Source of the DNA: a virus
Virus record (IMG/VR): IMGVR_UViG_3300034375_005543
Span: 1 to 25,293 of that record
DNA: 25,293 nt
Direction: 5' to 3' (one strand)
A model generated the notes under the pieces. The model searched no databases and was not told the DNA's origin. It saw nothing but the letters and a program-made list of their open reading frames with translations. Below are positions 1-6,757 of the stretch, in pieces. Made by a program: the position numbers and the translations under genes. Every line of letters begins with the position of its first letter. Within the stretch, counting starts at the first letter, position 1.

Positions 1-99
1 GGTGTGGGTATCTTTGTAGGTAGTGTTATTTCTCCAATTGTTGCTCAATTGGTATGTGAAAAGATTGCGCCAAAGGGAATGAAAAACGCCGTGAGTTGA
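1..99 (+). CDS. 3' end of an unidentified CDS, possibly membrane-associated (partial)
   Basis: The first 32 codons visible are open from the window edge and end in TGA at 97-99. The visible C-terminus starts with a glycine- and valine-rich hydrophobic stretch (GVGIFVGSVISPIVAQLV) followed by a short basic tail, so it may be the last membrane segment of a small membrane protein. The start lies outside the window and I do not recognise the family. Its stop codon is part of the TTGACA box of the promoter at 96-124, which suggests that the small-gene cassette array continues upstream. Confidence 0.5.
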   Translation, partial: GVGIFVGSVISPIVAQLVCEKIAPKGMKNAVS

Positions 100-124
100 C
101 ATTAATTCATTTCTGTTGTATTAT
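96..124 (+). promoter_or_regulatory. Sigma70-type promoter P1
   Basis: An exact TTGACA lies at 96-101 and TATTAT at 119-124, separated by 17 bp. The 17 bases from TTGACA into the spacer are shared with P2 at 360. The -10 region and leader (119-150) nearly match those of P4 at 8948. It drives the 65-codon gene at 166. The TGA inside TTGACA is the stop codon of the preceding gene. Confidence 0.88.
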
Positions 125-130
125 ATAAAA

Positions 131-169
131 ATGATGAATGAGGGAGTGAATGTAGAGAGGGCATTATGA
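131..169 (+). CDS. Possible 12-codon leader peptide (MMNEGVNVERAL)
   Basis: A short frame opens at the likely transcript 5' end, about 7 bases after the -10 box. It reads MMNEGVNVERAL and stops at TGA 167-169, which overlaps the ATG of the next gene (ATGA). The same leader DNA recurs before the genes at 8984 and 9549, where it provides the Shine-Dalgarno GAAGGAGTG rather than an obvious peptide. Here the overlap would allow termination-reinitiation coupling. The repeat may equally be only a ribosome-binding leader that happens to be open, so a translated peptide is speculative. Confidence 0.3.
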   Translation: MMNEGVNVERAL

Positions 170-363
170 CAAATCAAGAAATGATCGCAGAGATGTTGGA
201 CCGTGCGGCCGCGGCACAAGAGCAGTTGGCTAGCACCTTTGACGTTATCGAAGCATTGGACCGCAACGGCAACTTTGACTTGCACGATCAGATCGCTACA
301 GCCGACGCCATGATGGCGGGGTTGGGTGCGTTAATTCAACGCATGCAGAAAATAAATGGTTGA
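166..363 (+). CDS. Small acidic protein of unknown function (65 aa)
   Basis: The ATG at 166 follows an AGAGAGG purine tract with suitable spacing and overlaps the stop of the short leader frame. The protein is predicted to be mostly helical: residues 1-35 are rich in Ala, Gln, Glu and Met, followed by DRNGNFDLHDQ and a methionine- and alanine-rich end. No family is recognised. All arginines use CGN codons, unlike the AGA-rich structural genes further along, and its own promoter P1 precedes it. It is probably an early accessory protein. The stop TGA at 361-363 lies inside the TTGACA of P2. Confidence 0.7.
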   Translation: MTNQEMIAEMLDRAAAAQEQLASTFDVIEALDRNGNFDLHDQIATADAMMAGLGALIQRMQKING

Positions 364-388
364 CATTAATTCATTTTGGTACTATACT
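360..388 (+). promoter_or_regulatory. Sigma70-type promoter P2
   Basis: TTGACA at 360-365 and TATACT at 383-388 are separated by 17 bp. It shares GTTGACATTAATTCATTT with P1. It drives the genes at 424 and 626. The upstream gene's TGA (361-363) sits within the -35 box. Confidence 0.88.
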
Positions 389-423
389 GTAAGAACACTA
401 ACACATAACAGAAGGAACACAAG

Positions 424-615
424 ATGTCCAAAATCCATCATTTTAAGACACCCGTAGATCTTTCTAAAGAATCCATCGGCAACTACTACGCCAACCTCTA
501 CAATGCCGAAACCGGAAAGTTCGTTGAAGGTCGGCACTACGAGAGTTTTAGCGGTAACGATATGATGGAGGTAGTCAGTTACCTTAAGCGTCAAGGCTAC
601 CGTGTAGAATGGTAA
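424..615 (+). CDS. Small protein of unknown function (63 aa)
   Basis: The ATG at 424 follows AGAAGGAA with good spacing, about 35 bases after the P2 -10 box. The sequence has aromatic residues spread throughout (NYYANLYNAETGKF, YESFSGNDM) and ends in YLKRQGYRVEW, which suggests a small alpha/beta fold with a C-terminal strand. I do not recognise the family. Arginine codons are all CGN. The next gene's Shine-Dalgarno (TAAGGAG) overlaps this gene's stop codon, so the two are probably cotranscribed and translationally linked. Confidence 0.7.
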   Translation: MSKIHHFKTPVDLSKESIGNYYANLYNAETGKFVEGRHYESFSGNDMMEVVSYLKRQGYRVEW

Positions 616-625
616 GGAGACAATC

Positions 626-805
626 ATGCCAAAAACGTTCACACCTCGATACCTCAAACCCAAAACAGGACACGCATATGAAGAAGAGTTTCGAGATCCT
701 AAGATTCGTGAGGAATACGAAGAATATCTGGACCGGCTTGCAGATGAATTTGATTATGTCAAGAGTCTAGAGATGGATAATATAAATATTAAATCTACCG
801 TCTGA
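626..805 (+). CDS. Small charged protein of unknown function (59 aa)
   Basis: The ATG at 626 sits 6 bases after TAAGGAG, a strong ribosome-binding site that overlaps the stop of the previous gene. The frame is open to TGA at 803-805. The product begins MPKTFTPRYLKPKTGHAYEE and continues as a highly acidic and basic helix (residues 18-50, many EE and EY pairs), so it is likely a small helical protein. Function is unknown. All four arginines use CGN codons. Its 3' end carries a TATAAATA box (781-788) before the tmRNA gene. Confidence 0.68.
   Translation: MPKTFTPRYLKPKTGHAYEEEFRDPKIREEYEEYLDRLADEFDYVKSLEMDNINIKSTV
781..788 (+). promoter_or_regulatory. Possible T4-type late promoter before the tmRNA gene
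   Basis: An exact TATAAATA octamer, the T4 late -10 element, lies inside the end of the 59-codon gene. Initiation a few bases downstream would start about 20 bases before the tmRNA acceptor piece, giving late transcription of tmRNA and perhaps the hydrolase-kdsA run. It may be chance in AT-rich DNA; the position is the main support. Confidence 0.4.
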
Positions 806-814
806 GAGGAGATA

Positions 815-1125
815 GAATAAACGTTCAGGACACGGGGGCAGTACCCGTCACCTCCACCATAAGCATATCACCGTCTCTAGTAATGAGACCTTGCTAGACA
901 CGAAAGAGTTTGTTGTGGTATGCTTATGCGGGGGGTGATATTAGGTTCGACTGACGTAGTAAAGATCAAATCGAGGTAGACGCCATGGTACCAGCGTATC
1001 GGACCAAAACTATAAATGCTAACTTTAATGTTGCAAATGACAACCACTTCGAGGATATCCGCCTAGCGGCTTAATCGACTTGTAGTCACGGGGTATGGGT
1101 TCCACCCTGTCATATAACGGGCCCA
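815..1125 (+). ncRNA. ssrA: Permuted two-piece tmRNA (ssrA), alphaproteobacterial type
   Basis: The usual 3' part comes first. A T-arm at 830-848 (stem ACGGG/CCCGT, loop GGCAGTA) is followed by acceptor strand CACCTCC (849-855), then A and CCA (857-859). The 5' part follows: GGGGGTG (931-937) pairs with CACCTCC over 7 bp, then the GGTTCGACTGACG D-domain. CTGACGT can pair with ACGTTCAG near 821, as P2. Between them lies an intervening segment (about 860-926) closed by the 12-bp inverted repeat TAAGCATATCAC/GTGGTATGCTTA, which would be cut out to leave two RNAs. The tag starts at GCA 1033 and reads ANDNHFEDIRLAA, then TAA at 1072. ANDN matches tags of alphaproteobacteria, and LAA is a typical ClpXP-type end. 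A 7-bp hairpin at 1088-1110 follows. With SmpB, this RNA would rescue stalled ribosomes. The exact ends are estimated. Confidence 0.93.
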
Positions 1126-1154
1126 ATCACTTATAACAATTAAAGGATATAACA

Positions 1155-1673
1155 TTGATTAAATTCTCCGAAGAGGGAATCGCAAAGTTTATCATTTTTT
1201 GTTTTTTCTACTTAATTCTTATTTTTGTATCTATGGCAACATTGCCGGGTAATGCAGACAGTCACGAAGTAGATAAAGATAGTCTGAACTGTTTAGCTAA
1301 AAACATATACTTTGAAGCTAGAGGAGAAGAAATTATTGGTCAATATGCTATTGGTCTCGTAACTCTAAATCGTGTAAAAGACAAAGATTTCCCTAATAAC
1401 ATCTGCGACGTTGTATATCAGGCAATAAAGATAAACAACAAAATAGTAAAATATAAGTGTCAATTTTCTTGGTATTGTGACGGTAAATCAGATACACCAA
1501 AAGATTTACAAACTTGGTATAAAGCTATTAATATAGCAGATACATTACTACACTTTAATGTAGAAGACTTCACAAGAGGTTCTAGATTTTATCATGCGGA
1601 TTATGTCGTACCTAAATGGAGCAAAAATAAAAAGGTATTAATTAGAATAGGAAAGCATATTTTTTATGAATAA
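1155..1673 (+). CDS. SleB/CwlJ-type cell-wall hydrolase, probable endolysin
   Basis: The best start is TTG at 1155, preceded by AAAGGA with good spacing; the next ATG (1233) would remove the hydrophobic N-terminus. Residues 11-29 form a hydrophobic segment ending in a possible cleavage region (GNA-DS), so the enzyme is exported or membrane-anchored. The rest matches the Hydrolase_2 family: CLAKNIYFEARGE at 46-58 with likely catalytic Glu54, then an ALVTLNRV-like helix, QFSWYCDG, and RFYHADYV. The family cleaves peptidoglycan. The spike protein gp5 of this phage has no lysozyme domain, so this gene probably supplies host lysis. The last 8 bases overlap kdsA. It could instead act in virion entry or release of sporulation-like bonds, but lysis is the simplest reading. 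Confidence 0.85.
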   Translation: MIKFSEEGIAKFIIFCFFYLILIFVSMATLPGNADSHEVDKDSLNCLAKNIYFEARGEEIIGQYAIGLVTLNRVKDKDFPNNICDVVYQAIKINNKIVKYKCQFSWYCDGKSDTPKDLQTWYKAINIADTLLHFNVEDFTRGSRFYHADYVVPKWSKNKKVLIRIGKHIFYE

Positions 1674-2460
1674 TTTTTATAATAGTCTCGCTAACGATAA
1701 GAAACTATCGATTATTGCTGGACCGTGCGTTTTTGAAAATCAAGAGTTGGCAGTGGAAATCGCAGAGACTCTAAAAGAGATTTGTGACGATTTATCTGTC
1801 AACTTTTGTTTTAAAATGAGTTTTGATAAAGCAAATAGAACATCATCCTCTTCATACAGAGGAGACTTTGATGGTGCGTATTATGCATTTGATTCAATAA
1901 GAAATAGAGGTATACCTACATTAACAGATGTACATGAATCTTGGCAATGTGCCGTAACTAATGCTGATATTCTTCAAATACCAGCATTTCTCTGTAGGCA
2001 AACTGATCTTCTAAAATCAGCTGCCGAAACTGGTAAACCTGTGAATGTAAAAAAAGGACAATTTTTATCTCCATGGGAAACGAAAAATATAGTTGACAAG
2101 ATAAAATCCTTTGGTTATAATGAAGTAATGTTAACTGAACGAGGTACAACATTTGGATATAACAATCTCGTTGTTGATATGCGTTCATTAGAAGTGATGA
2201 AAGAATATGCACCTGTCATTATGGATTGCACACATGCCGTACAATATCCAGGAGGTCAGGGAGGTTCAAGTGGGGGTGATAGACGTTTTGCTTCTGTTAT
2301 TGCTTATGCAGCTACCGCTGTATCAATAGCAGGACTCTTTATGGAAGTCCATCCAGATCCTGATAATGCACCGAGTGATGGTCCTAATATGATTAAATTA
2401 AAAGATTTTCCAAAAATAATAGAACAAATTTTAGAAATTGATGGAGTGGTTAAAAAATGA
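1666..2460 (+). CDS. kdsA: 3-deoxy-D-manno-octulosonate 8-phosphate synthase (metal-dependent class)
   Basis: The 264 residues align along the full KdsA family. The enzyme condenses phosphoenolpyruvate with arabinose 5-phosphate to make KDO 8-phosphate, a precursor of the lipopolysaccharide core. Visible motifs are AGPC at 18-21, KMSFDKANR at 50-58 with SYRG following, TDVHE, PAFLCRQTDL, NVKKGQF, RGTTFGYNNLVVDM, THAVQ and HPDPDNAPSDGP. The metal ligands of the Aquifex enzyme (Cys11, His185, Glu222, Asp233) correspond to Cys21, His190, Glu227 and Asp238, so this is the metal-requiring form. It starts inside the end of the hydrolase gene and overlaps the cupin gene by ATGA. A phage copy suggests alteration of host LPS or support of KDO supply during infection; that role is inferred. 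Confidence 0.95.
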   Translation: MNNFYNSLANDKKLSIIAGPCVFENQELAVEIAETLKEICDDLSVNFCFKMSFDKANRTSSSSYRGDFDGAYYAFDSIRNRGIPTLTDVHESWQCAVTNADILQIPAFLCRQTDLLKSAAETGKPVNVKKGQFLSPWETKNIVDKIKSFGYNEVMLTERGTTFGYNNLVVDMRSLEVMKEYAPVIMDCTHAVQYPGGQGGSSGGDRRFASVIAYAATAVSIAGLFMEVHPDPDNAPSDGPNMIKLKDFPKIIEQILEIDGVVKK

Positions 2461-2807
2461 TTTATGGTAAAGTTTGGGGTCAGACAGAATCTCTTTTAGT
2501 GACTCCCATGATTGAAGTCCACAGAATCATTACAAAGTCTGGTTATAAATGTTCAGAACATTTACATAAACACAAGTGGAACGGATTCTATTGTATTAGC
2601 GGTAAAATGAATATTTTTGTACGTAAGAATGATTATGATCATACAGATAAGACAGAACTAAGACCAGGAAATTTCACTACAGTGAAGCCGGGTGAATATC
2701 ATTGGTTTGAATGTGTAGAAGATGCTGAGGTACTAGAAATCTATTACGCTGAAGCAATCTCAGAAGATATTGTAAGAAAGAATACTGGAGGAATTATTTC
2801 GAAATGA
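2457..2807 (+). CDS. Single-domain cupin protein, probably sugar-related
   Basis: A 116-residue protein with the cupin signature. The first motif has HLHKHKWNGFYCISG around residues 36-50 and the second has PGEYHWFEC around 77-85, giving a metal-binding beta barrel. It overlaps kdsA at its 5' end and gp33 at its 3' end by 4 bases each (ATGA), so it is translationally coupled to both. The link to kdsA suggests a role in KDO or surface-sugar metabolism, for example an isomerase, epimerase or regulator, but catalytic identity cannot be read from the sequence. Histidines of motif 1 appear intact, while the usual glutamate after them is replaced by a hydrophobic-aromatic stretch. Confidence 0.75.
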   Translation: MIYGKVWGQTESLLVTPMIEVHRIITKSGYKCSEHLHKHKWNGFYCISGKMNIFVRKNDYDHTDKTELRPGNFTTVKPGEYHWFECVEDAEVLEIYYAEAISEDIVRKNTGGIISK

Positions 2808-3019
2808 TTGATAAGAATAAGTTCAATCAAGAAATTGAAGATTTTGTGTATGAAACTGGTGAATCTTATATTGACGCAATTATCAATTTTTGTGAAAAGA
2901 ATAATGTAGAGATTGAATCTGTTGCTAAAATGATTAATAAAGTTATCAAGGCGAAGATTGAATCAGAGGCTAGTGATTTAAATTTACTAACAGAGAAATT
3001 ATGCAGATTGCCCATGTGA
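2804..3019 (+). CDS. 33: gp33-like late transcription coactivator
   Basis: The 71-residue protein matches the core of T4 gp33. The segment GESYIDAIINFCEKNNVEIE, followed by a helix with IESEASDLNLL, parallels MSYLEATTAFLEENSIPE and IQSEAIDENLL of T4. In T4, gp33 binds the RNA polymerase beta-flap and links sigma factor gp55 to the sliding clamp, activating late promoters. It lacks the longer N-terminal arm of T4 gp33 (112 residues). The order 33-59-32 is that of T4 and supports the call. The start overlaps the cupin stop by ATGA. Confidence 0.82.
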   Translation: MIDKNKFNQEIEDFVYETGESYIDAIINFCEKNNVEIESVAKMINKVIKAKIESEASDLNLLTEKLCRLPM

Positions 3020-3618
3020 TGTCGTTTCCTGGTTTCAATGCGTATAAAACTTATCTTGCGCTGAGAAGTCATTTTACGACTGATTATGATTACTTTAAAT
3101 ATAATGGTAAACTGAGAGTAAAGGAGGAATCTTTTTTAAGACGTAAAGACAAGTTTTTCTTCGAGAAGATAGAAAGGAGGCATAAGAAGGAACTTGTTCC
3201 ATTCTTCGTTTCAAATCTAATCAAAGAGGATAATAATTGGAGTGGAGGTCTTGTTTCTGACAAGGCTGAACAAGTCTTTAACGAATGGAAGAGAAAGTTC
3301 CAGTCACTTAAATATTCATTCCGTGAAGATATGAGTAAACTTCGTGATTATATGGATCGGAATGATCTTCAGTTTGATGAGGTGTTTCAGTGTGATGATG
3401 GGCAACATCCAATAATTCTGAAACTCCTCATCTCTGAAGATATATCAATCGAGTCTTTTATTATACTAGACAAAGTGCTAGGATTCGTGAAAAAGATCAA
3501 TAAATACGTTGACGATTTCATTTGGATCGAGTATAATAAGAAGATAGTAAAGTATTCGTCATTTATTGAAATTGATCCAAAGGAGTATCGTCATGTCGTA
3601 AAATCTATATTTGTTTAA
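3019..3618 (+). CDS. 59: gp59-like DNA helicase loader
   Basis: The product resembles T4 gp59, which places gp41 helicase on gp32-coated forked DNA. N-terminal YKTYLALRSHF, YDYFKYNGKLRV and RRKDKFFFEKI match the family closely, and the length of about 199 residues is close to T4 (217). I chose the ATG at 3019 because it forms TGATG with the gp33 stop and leaves the usual short N-terminus before AYKTYLAL. An in-frame ATG at 3001 would add six residues but has no better ribosome-binding site. It sits between gp33 and gp32 as in T4. Confidence 0.88.
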   Translation: MSFPGFNAYKTYLALRSHFTTDYDYFKYNGKLRVKEESFLRRKDKFFFEKIERRHKKELVPFFVSNLIKEDNNWSGGLVSDKAEQVFNEWKRKFQSLKYSFREDMSKLRDYMDRNDLQFDEVFQCDDGQHPIILKLLISEDISIESFIILDKVLGFVKKINKYVDDFIWIEYNKKIVKYSSFIEIDPKEYRHVVKSIFV

Positions 3619-3654
3619 GTCGTATAAAGTCGTATTAAGTAGTTTTAAGGAGAA
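3615..3654 (+). promoter_or_regulatory. Four 10-base repeats in the gp32 leader, candidate translational operator
   Basis: The leader between gp59 and gp32 is built from four consecutive 10-base units: TTAAGTCGTA, TAAAGTCGTA, TTAAGTAGTT and TTAAGGAGAA. The last contains the Shine-Dalgarno AAGGAG nine bases before the gp32 ATG. In T4, gp32 represses its own translation by binding cooperatively to an unstructured leader with UUAAA repeats. A repeated, weakly structured tract in the same position suggests a similar autoregulatory site. The repeats are seen directly; the function is inferred. Confidence 0.55.
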
Positions 3655-3660
3655 TCAAAA

Positions 3661-4551
3661 ATGGCAGCAACATCTTTTGCCGCACTCAAGAAGTCAAGTA
3701 AGTCATCACTTCGTGACCTAGTAACAGCAGCCGAAAAGGTCACGGCACGAGACGAACTCAACACAAACGAAAATATCTGGAAGCCTGAAGTAGACAAGGC
3801 AGGAAACGGATACTCAGTCATTCGATTCCTACCAGCAGCCCCTGGTGAAGAACTTCCATGGGTCAAGGTATACAATCATGGATTCCAGGGTCCTGGTGGT
3901 TGGTGGATTGACGAATGTCGAACCACAATTGGCGAAAAGTGTCCAGTTTGCGAACACAACTCTATGCTTTGGAACTCAGGTGTAGAGTCCAACAAGGATA
4001 TTGTTCGTAAGCAGAAGCGTCGATTAAACTATTATTCCAATGTTCTAGTCGTATCAGATAAGGCAAATCCTCAGAATGAGGGTCAAGTGTTTCTTTATCG
4101 GTATGGCGCAAAGATCTTCGAAAAGATGCAGAATGCAATGCAACCTCAATTTGAAGATGAAGATCCAATGAATCCTTTCGATTTCTGGGAGGGTGCTAAC
4201 TTCAAGTTGAAGATTCGTCGATATGAAGGTTATCAGAACTATGACCTATCAGAGTTTGATAAGAGTTCTGCTGTATCTGACGATGATGCAAGGATTGAAG
4301 AGATTTGGAACTCTCAACATCCACTATCTAAGTTTCTTGATGTATCTGAGTTCAAGTCATATGAAGAACAAAAGACTCGACTCAATCGTGTTCTTGGTCT
4401 TGATGGTGGTCCTGAACTAAGTGAAGTTGCTCCAGCACCTCAACCTCGTGTTGCGGCAGCTAAGGAAGAAGATAGTGTTCCTTGGAGTAATGATGATGAA
4501 GAAGATGACGATAGTCTATCATTCTTCAAGAAATTGGCAGAGGAGGATTGA
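3661..4551 (+). CDS. 32: gp32 single-stranded DNA-binding protein
   Basis: The 296-residue protein has all gp32 parts. A basic N-terminal LAST-like arm (KKSSKSSLR at 10-18) mediates cooperativity. The core holds the zinc site His73, Cys86, Cys94, Cys97, spaced like T4 His64, Cys77, Cys87, Cys90. There are many aromatic and basic residues, and a very acidic tail (residues 264-296) binds partner proteins such as gp59 and the polymerase. It coats ssDNA in replication, recombination and repair. It uses CGN arginine codons almost throughout, unlike the AGA-rich late genes, which suggests high expression tuned to the host. It is preceded by repeated leader units and followed by a strong terminator. 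Confidence 0.97.
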   Translation: MAATSFAALKKSSKSSLRDLVTAAEKVTARDELNTNENIWKPEVDKAGNGYSVIRFLPAAPGEELPWVKVYNHGFQGPGGWWIDECRTTIGEKCPVCEHNSMLWNSGVESNKDIVRKQKRRLNYYSNVLVVSDKANPQNEGQVFLYRYGAKIFEKMQNAMQPQFEDEDPMNPFDFWEGANFKLKIRRYEGYQNYDLSEFDKSSAVSDDDARIEEIWNSQHPLSKFLDVSEFKSYEEQKTRLNRVLGLDGGPELSEVAPAPQPRVAAAKEEDSVPWSNDDEEDDDSLSFFKKLAEED

Positions 4552-4560
4552 TAAAATATC

Positions 4561-4589
4561 AGAGGGGACTTCGGTCCCCTCTTTTTTTT
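4561..4589 (+). terminator. Rho-independent terminator after gp32
   Basis: A perfect 9-bp stem (AGAGGGGAC/GTCCCCTCT) with a TTCG tetraloop spans 4561-4582 and is followed by a run of eight T. It lies between the convergent ends of gp32 and the - strand gene. On the - strand the hairpin has only a weak T run after it, so it works mainly for the + strand. Confidence 0.95.
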
Positions 4590-6576
4590 ATGTAAAAGCT
4601 ACAGAAAATCGAGACGCAGCAGATCTTGTTGGCGATTGTGTATATTGAGAAATACCACCAGAAATAGTAGTTTGACGATTACTATTATTGATAATAGTCT
4701 GTGATTGATCTACACTAGTTGGTGAAGAGGAACTAGGTGACGCTATAACTATAGGAGCTTGTGATTTCATTGCGTTATTCATTGAAACCATCTCCGCTTC
4801 TAAACCATTCATTCTAAGAGATCCAGCTGCGAAGGTTGGTGCCATCATTACTGTTTCTCCTGGCATCATAGACATCGGGATTGGAGTAACATCTTTTGGT
4901 AGTACATTGACTTTACCGCCCACGCTGGTTTCGTTCAATGTATCATTTCCGGTACCACCGATGAGAGATGAAGGAACTATCATAGGAGTAGGTGCCGTGG
5001 ATGATTTAGATTCTTTACTCGCTTCTTCTAGTCTATATCTGGCATCTTTTCTATTTGGACCTATTTTAATTGATCCAAACGCATCCTTTTGTAACTTTCC
5101 CGCATAATAAGAAAATACTCTCTCTTTCGGGATGCCGGCTCGGGGGGCGGGTAAAGTTTTAATCCAATCCACTATTGTTTTAAAATCGCCTTCGGTTAAA
5201 GATGCACCAGTACTTGTAGCCTGCAAAGCAAAGTTATTAATAAATTTTCGACCTTGTTTCCAATCTAGATATTTCAGTCCTTCTAATTGTTTTGATATTC
5301 TTTCATTTTGAGTCTTTCCAGCGGCTTCACCACCAACGTCTTTATTCTGTGCAATATTACTACCCAGTCCCGTGGCCACTCTTGTTAATTCTAAATTCTT
5401 CTCTCTTTCTTCAGGGGTCGACACCACTGATGAGGATCCATAGTCCATAGTATCGTTCTCACCAGGAGATTTTTCAAACTTTGGAATACCAAATTCTTGG
5501 CCAATAGTTTTTCCTTGTGCTTCAAATTCAGCAGCTTTCTTTTTATACTCTTCCATTTCTTCAGAAGCTTTTTCAATAATAAAACTAGTAAGTTCGTAAG
5601 CTGCAAATACAGCACCAGCAATAGCAAATCCTCTTATGGCAGTTCTAAATAAATTTTTAAATGAAGTTTTCAATCTTCCTCTTGTCTTATTAGCTGAATT
5701 CTTTAGATCTGTCTTATCTTTTGGATCTATTAGGTTGTTTGCGGCAGCTTCAGCCGCTTCTTCTGTTAATTCTCCAACACCAAGTCCAAAAGCTTTGCTT
5801 ATAGTTCCACTTAAAACTCTACCAACGCCTAGTGTAAGAATACCTAATCCTTTGAAGAAAGGTATAGGAAATAATGAAGCAAATAAACCTACACCACCAA
5901 ATACAGCCGGTAAATTTTCTGCTAGATAATTTTCTATTTGACTTCCAAGAGTAACCTCACCATTATCATCTTGTTCTTTTAAACCTAGTGATTCTACGAC
6001 TTTTCTACCCAACCAAGTAAACGCTGCTGTTATAGCACCAGCTCTCCAACCAAATAAAGCAGTAACAAATAAATTAGGTAAGTTTAAGTTTTCTTTAAAA
6101 ATTTCCCAAGCAGCGTTACCAACGCCTTTAAAAAAATCAGAGGTAAAGAAATTGCTCGCGGATTTTTTAATGGTATTAAGAAGCTCATCAGTCTTTTCTG
6201 GTGCTAGAAATGCACCTAGAATTAACGCACCAACAAGTGTACTTAAAACACCACCAAGAGATATACCCTTTCCTACTTCTATAGCTTTATCTTTTACGCC
6301 CGTCGCCGCGCTTTTTAAAGTAGTACCAAATTTAGACTCTCTTTTTTCTTCAGCGGCCGTCGCTCTTTCTCTAGCACGATTAATTTTCTCAGCAGTCTCT
6401 TGTTTTTTATCTAAGTTTAAATTTTCAGTGTTTACCTTCAAAAAAGATGCGAATAATTTTCTAAGACCTCTGATATTCTCATCTATGCTTTGAACAGCAT
6501 ACATGGTGCTTTCTTGAAATGATAACGCCATCATATCAGAAGTAGCTGCACCAGATGGATTAGGGTTAGGAAGCAT
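4588..6576 (-). CDS. Long hydrophobic tail protein, probable tape measure (gp29-like role)
   Basis: The 662-residue protein has a charged helical N-terminus (about 30-90, rich in Lys, Glu, Arg) and several glycine- and alanine-rich hydrophobic segments (near 105-125, 165-190, 225-265, 315-335). A KKKAAEFEAQGK-type helical region follows, then a Ser/Thr/Asn/Gln-rich C-terminus. Hydrophobic segments within a long helical protein are typical of tail tape-measure proteins. T4 gp29 is 590 residues, so the length suits a tail of about 100 nm. It lies immediately downstream of the gp26/gp51 frames, the place of the tape measure after the chaperone pair in many tailed phages. No sequence motif proves the role; a baseplate-associated structural protein is the alternative. 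The start overlaps the gp51 frame by 11 bases. Confidence 0.6.
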   Translation of the reverse strand: MLPNPNPSGAATSDMMALSFQESTMYAVQSIDENIRGLRKLFASFLKVNTENLNLDKKQETAEKINRARERATAAEEKRESKFGTTLKSAATGVKDKAIEVGKGISLGGVLSTLVGALILGAFLAPEKTDELLNTIKKSASNFFTSDFFKGVGNAAWEIFKENLNLPNLFVTALFGWRAGAITAAFTWLGRKVVESLGLKEQDDNGEVTLGSQIENYLAENLPAVFGGVGLFASLFPIPFFKGLGILTLGVGRVLSGTISKAFGLGVGELTEEAAEAAANNLIDPKDKTDLKNSANKTRGRLKTSFKNLFRTAIRGFAIAGAVFAAYELTSFIIEKASEEMEEYKKKAAEFEAQGKTIGQEFGIPKFEKSPGENDTMDYGSSSVVSTPEEREKNLELTRVATGLGSNIAQNKDVGGEAAGKTQNERISKQLEGLKYLDWKQGRKFINNFALQATSTGASLTEGDFKTIVDWIKTLPAPRAGIPKERVFSYYAGKLQKDAFGSIKIGPNRKDARYRLEEASKESKSSTAPTPMIVPSSLIGGTGNDTLNETSVGGKVNVLPKDVTPIPMSMMPGETVMMAPTFAAGSLRMNGLEAEMVSMNNAMKSQAPIVIASPSSSSPTSVDQSQTIINNSNRQTTISGGISQYTQSPTRSAASRFSVAFT

Positions 6577-6757
6577 TTTGTCTGTTCTTCTCTTCTTGTT
6601 CTCTCAGATGTTCTAGCAACATCTGAATGTATATTTCTCTCTCAAACGGTATCATATCATCTAATTCAGTCAAAGAATATTTATGATATTGCATCAACGA
6701 AAAGTTAAGTCTATAATAACTAGCTAGACTCGTATGACAGAGACTTATCCAAAAAAA
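6566..6757 (-). CDS. 51: gp51-like baseplate assembly frame, likely expressed by -1 frameshift from gp26
   Basis: After the gp26 T7 run, the -1 frame is open for 61 residues to TAA at 6568-6566. It begins WISLCHTSLASYYRLNF and continues SLMQYHKYSLTELDDM, then PFEREIYIQMLLEHL and a charged tail. The HKYSLTELDDMIPFEREIY part resembles gp51 of T4-like phages, a hub assembly factor not found in the virion. The only internal ATG (6694) has no Shine-Dalgarno and would cut off the YYRLNFSL part. The -1 frame is closed by a TGA just before the slippery run, so no independent upstream start exists. A gp26-gp51 fusion is therefore the simplest reading. Initiation at 6694 remains possible. Confidence 0.62.
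   Translation of the reverse strand, partial: FFWISLCHTSLASYYRLNFSLMQYHKYSLTELDDMIPFEREIYIQMLLEHLREQEEKNRQNAS
6708..6757 (-). promoter_or_regulatory. Candidate -1 ribosomal frameshift site at the end of gp26
   Basis: On the - strand, gp26 ends GAT TTT TTT GGA TAA. The heptamer T TTT TTT (6757-6751) is in the exact X XXY YYZ phase for a -1 tandem slip. The zero frame stops two codons later. About 20 bases downstream, AGTCTA (6730-6725) can pair with TAGACT (6713-6708), extended by a G-U pair, around an 11-base loop. That spacing is longer than the usual stimulator distance, so the hairpin is weak support; the slippery run and open -1 frame are the main evidence. Confidence 0.5.

Noticed and set aside
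1011-1017. TATAAATG inside the tmRNA as a late promoter
   Set aside because: One base off the consensus, and it lies within a structured, conserved RNA, so it is better explained by tmRNA sequence.
1018-1032. Tag starting at GCT 1018 to give a longer tmRNA tag (ANFNVANDN...)
   Set aside because: ANDN at 1033 matches known alphaproteobacterial tags, and the TTTAATGTT before GCA fits the usual segment before the resume codon.
6751-6757. The T7 run as a sequencing error that splits one gene
   Set aside because: Possible, but the zero frame stops after a plausible gp26 C-terminus and the -1 frame fits gp51. It stays as an alternative to the frameshift, to be settled by raw reads.
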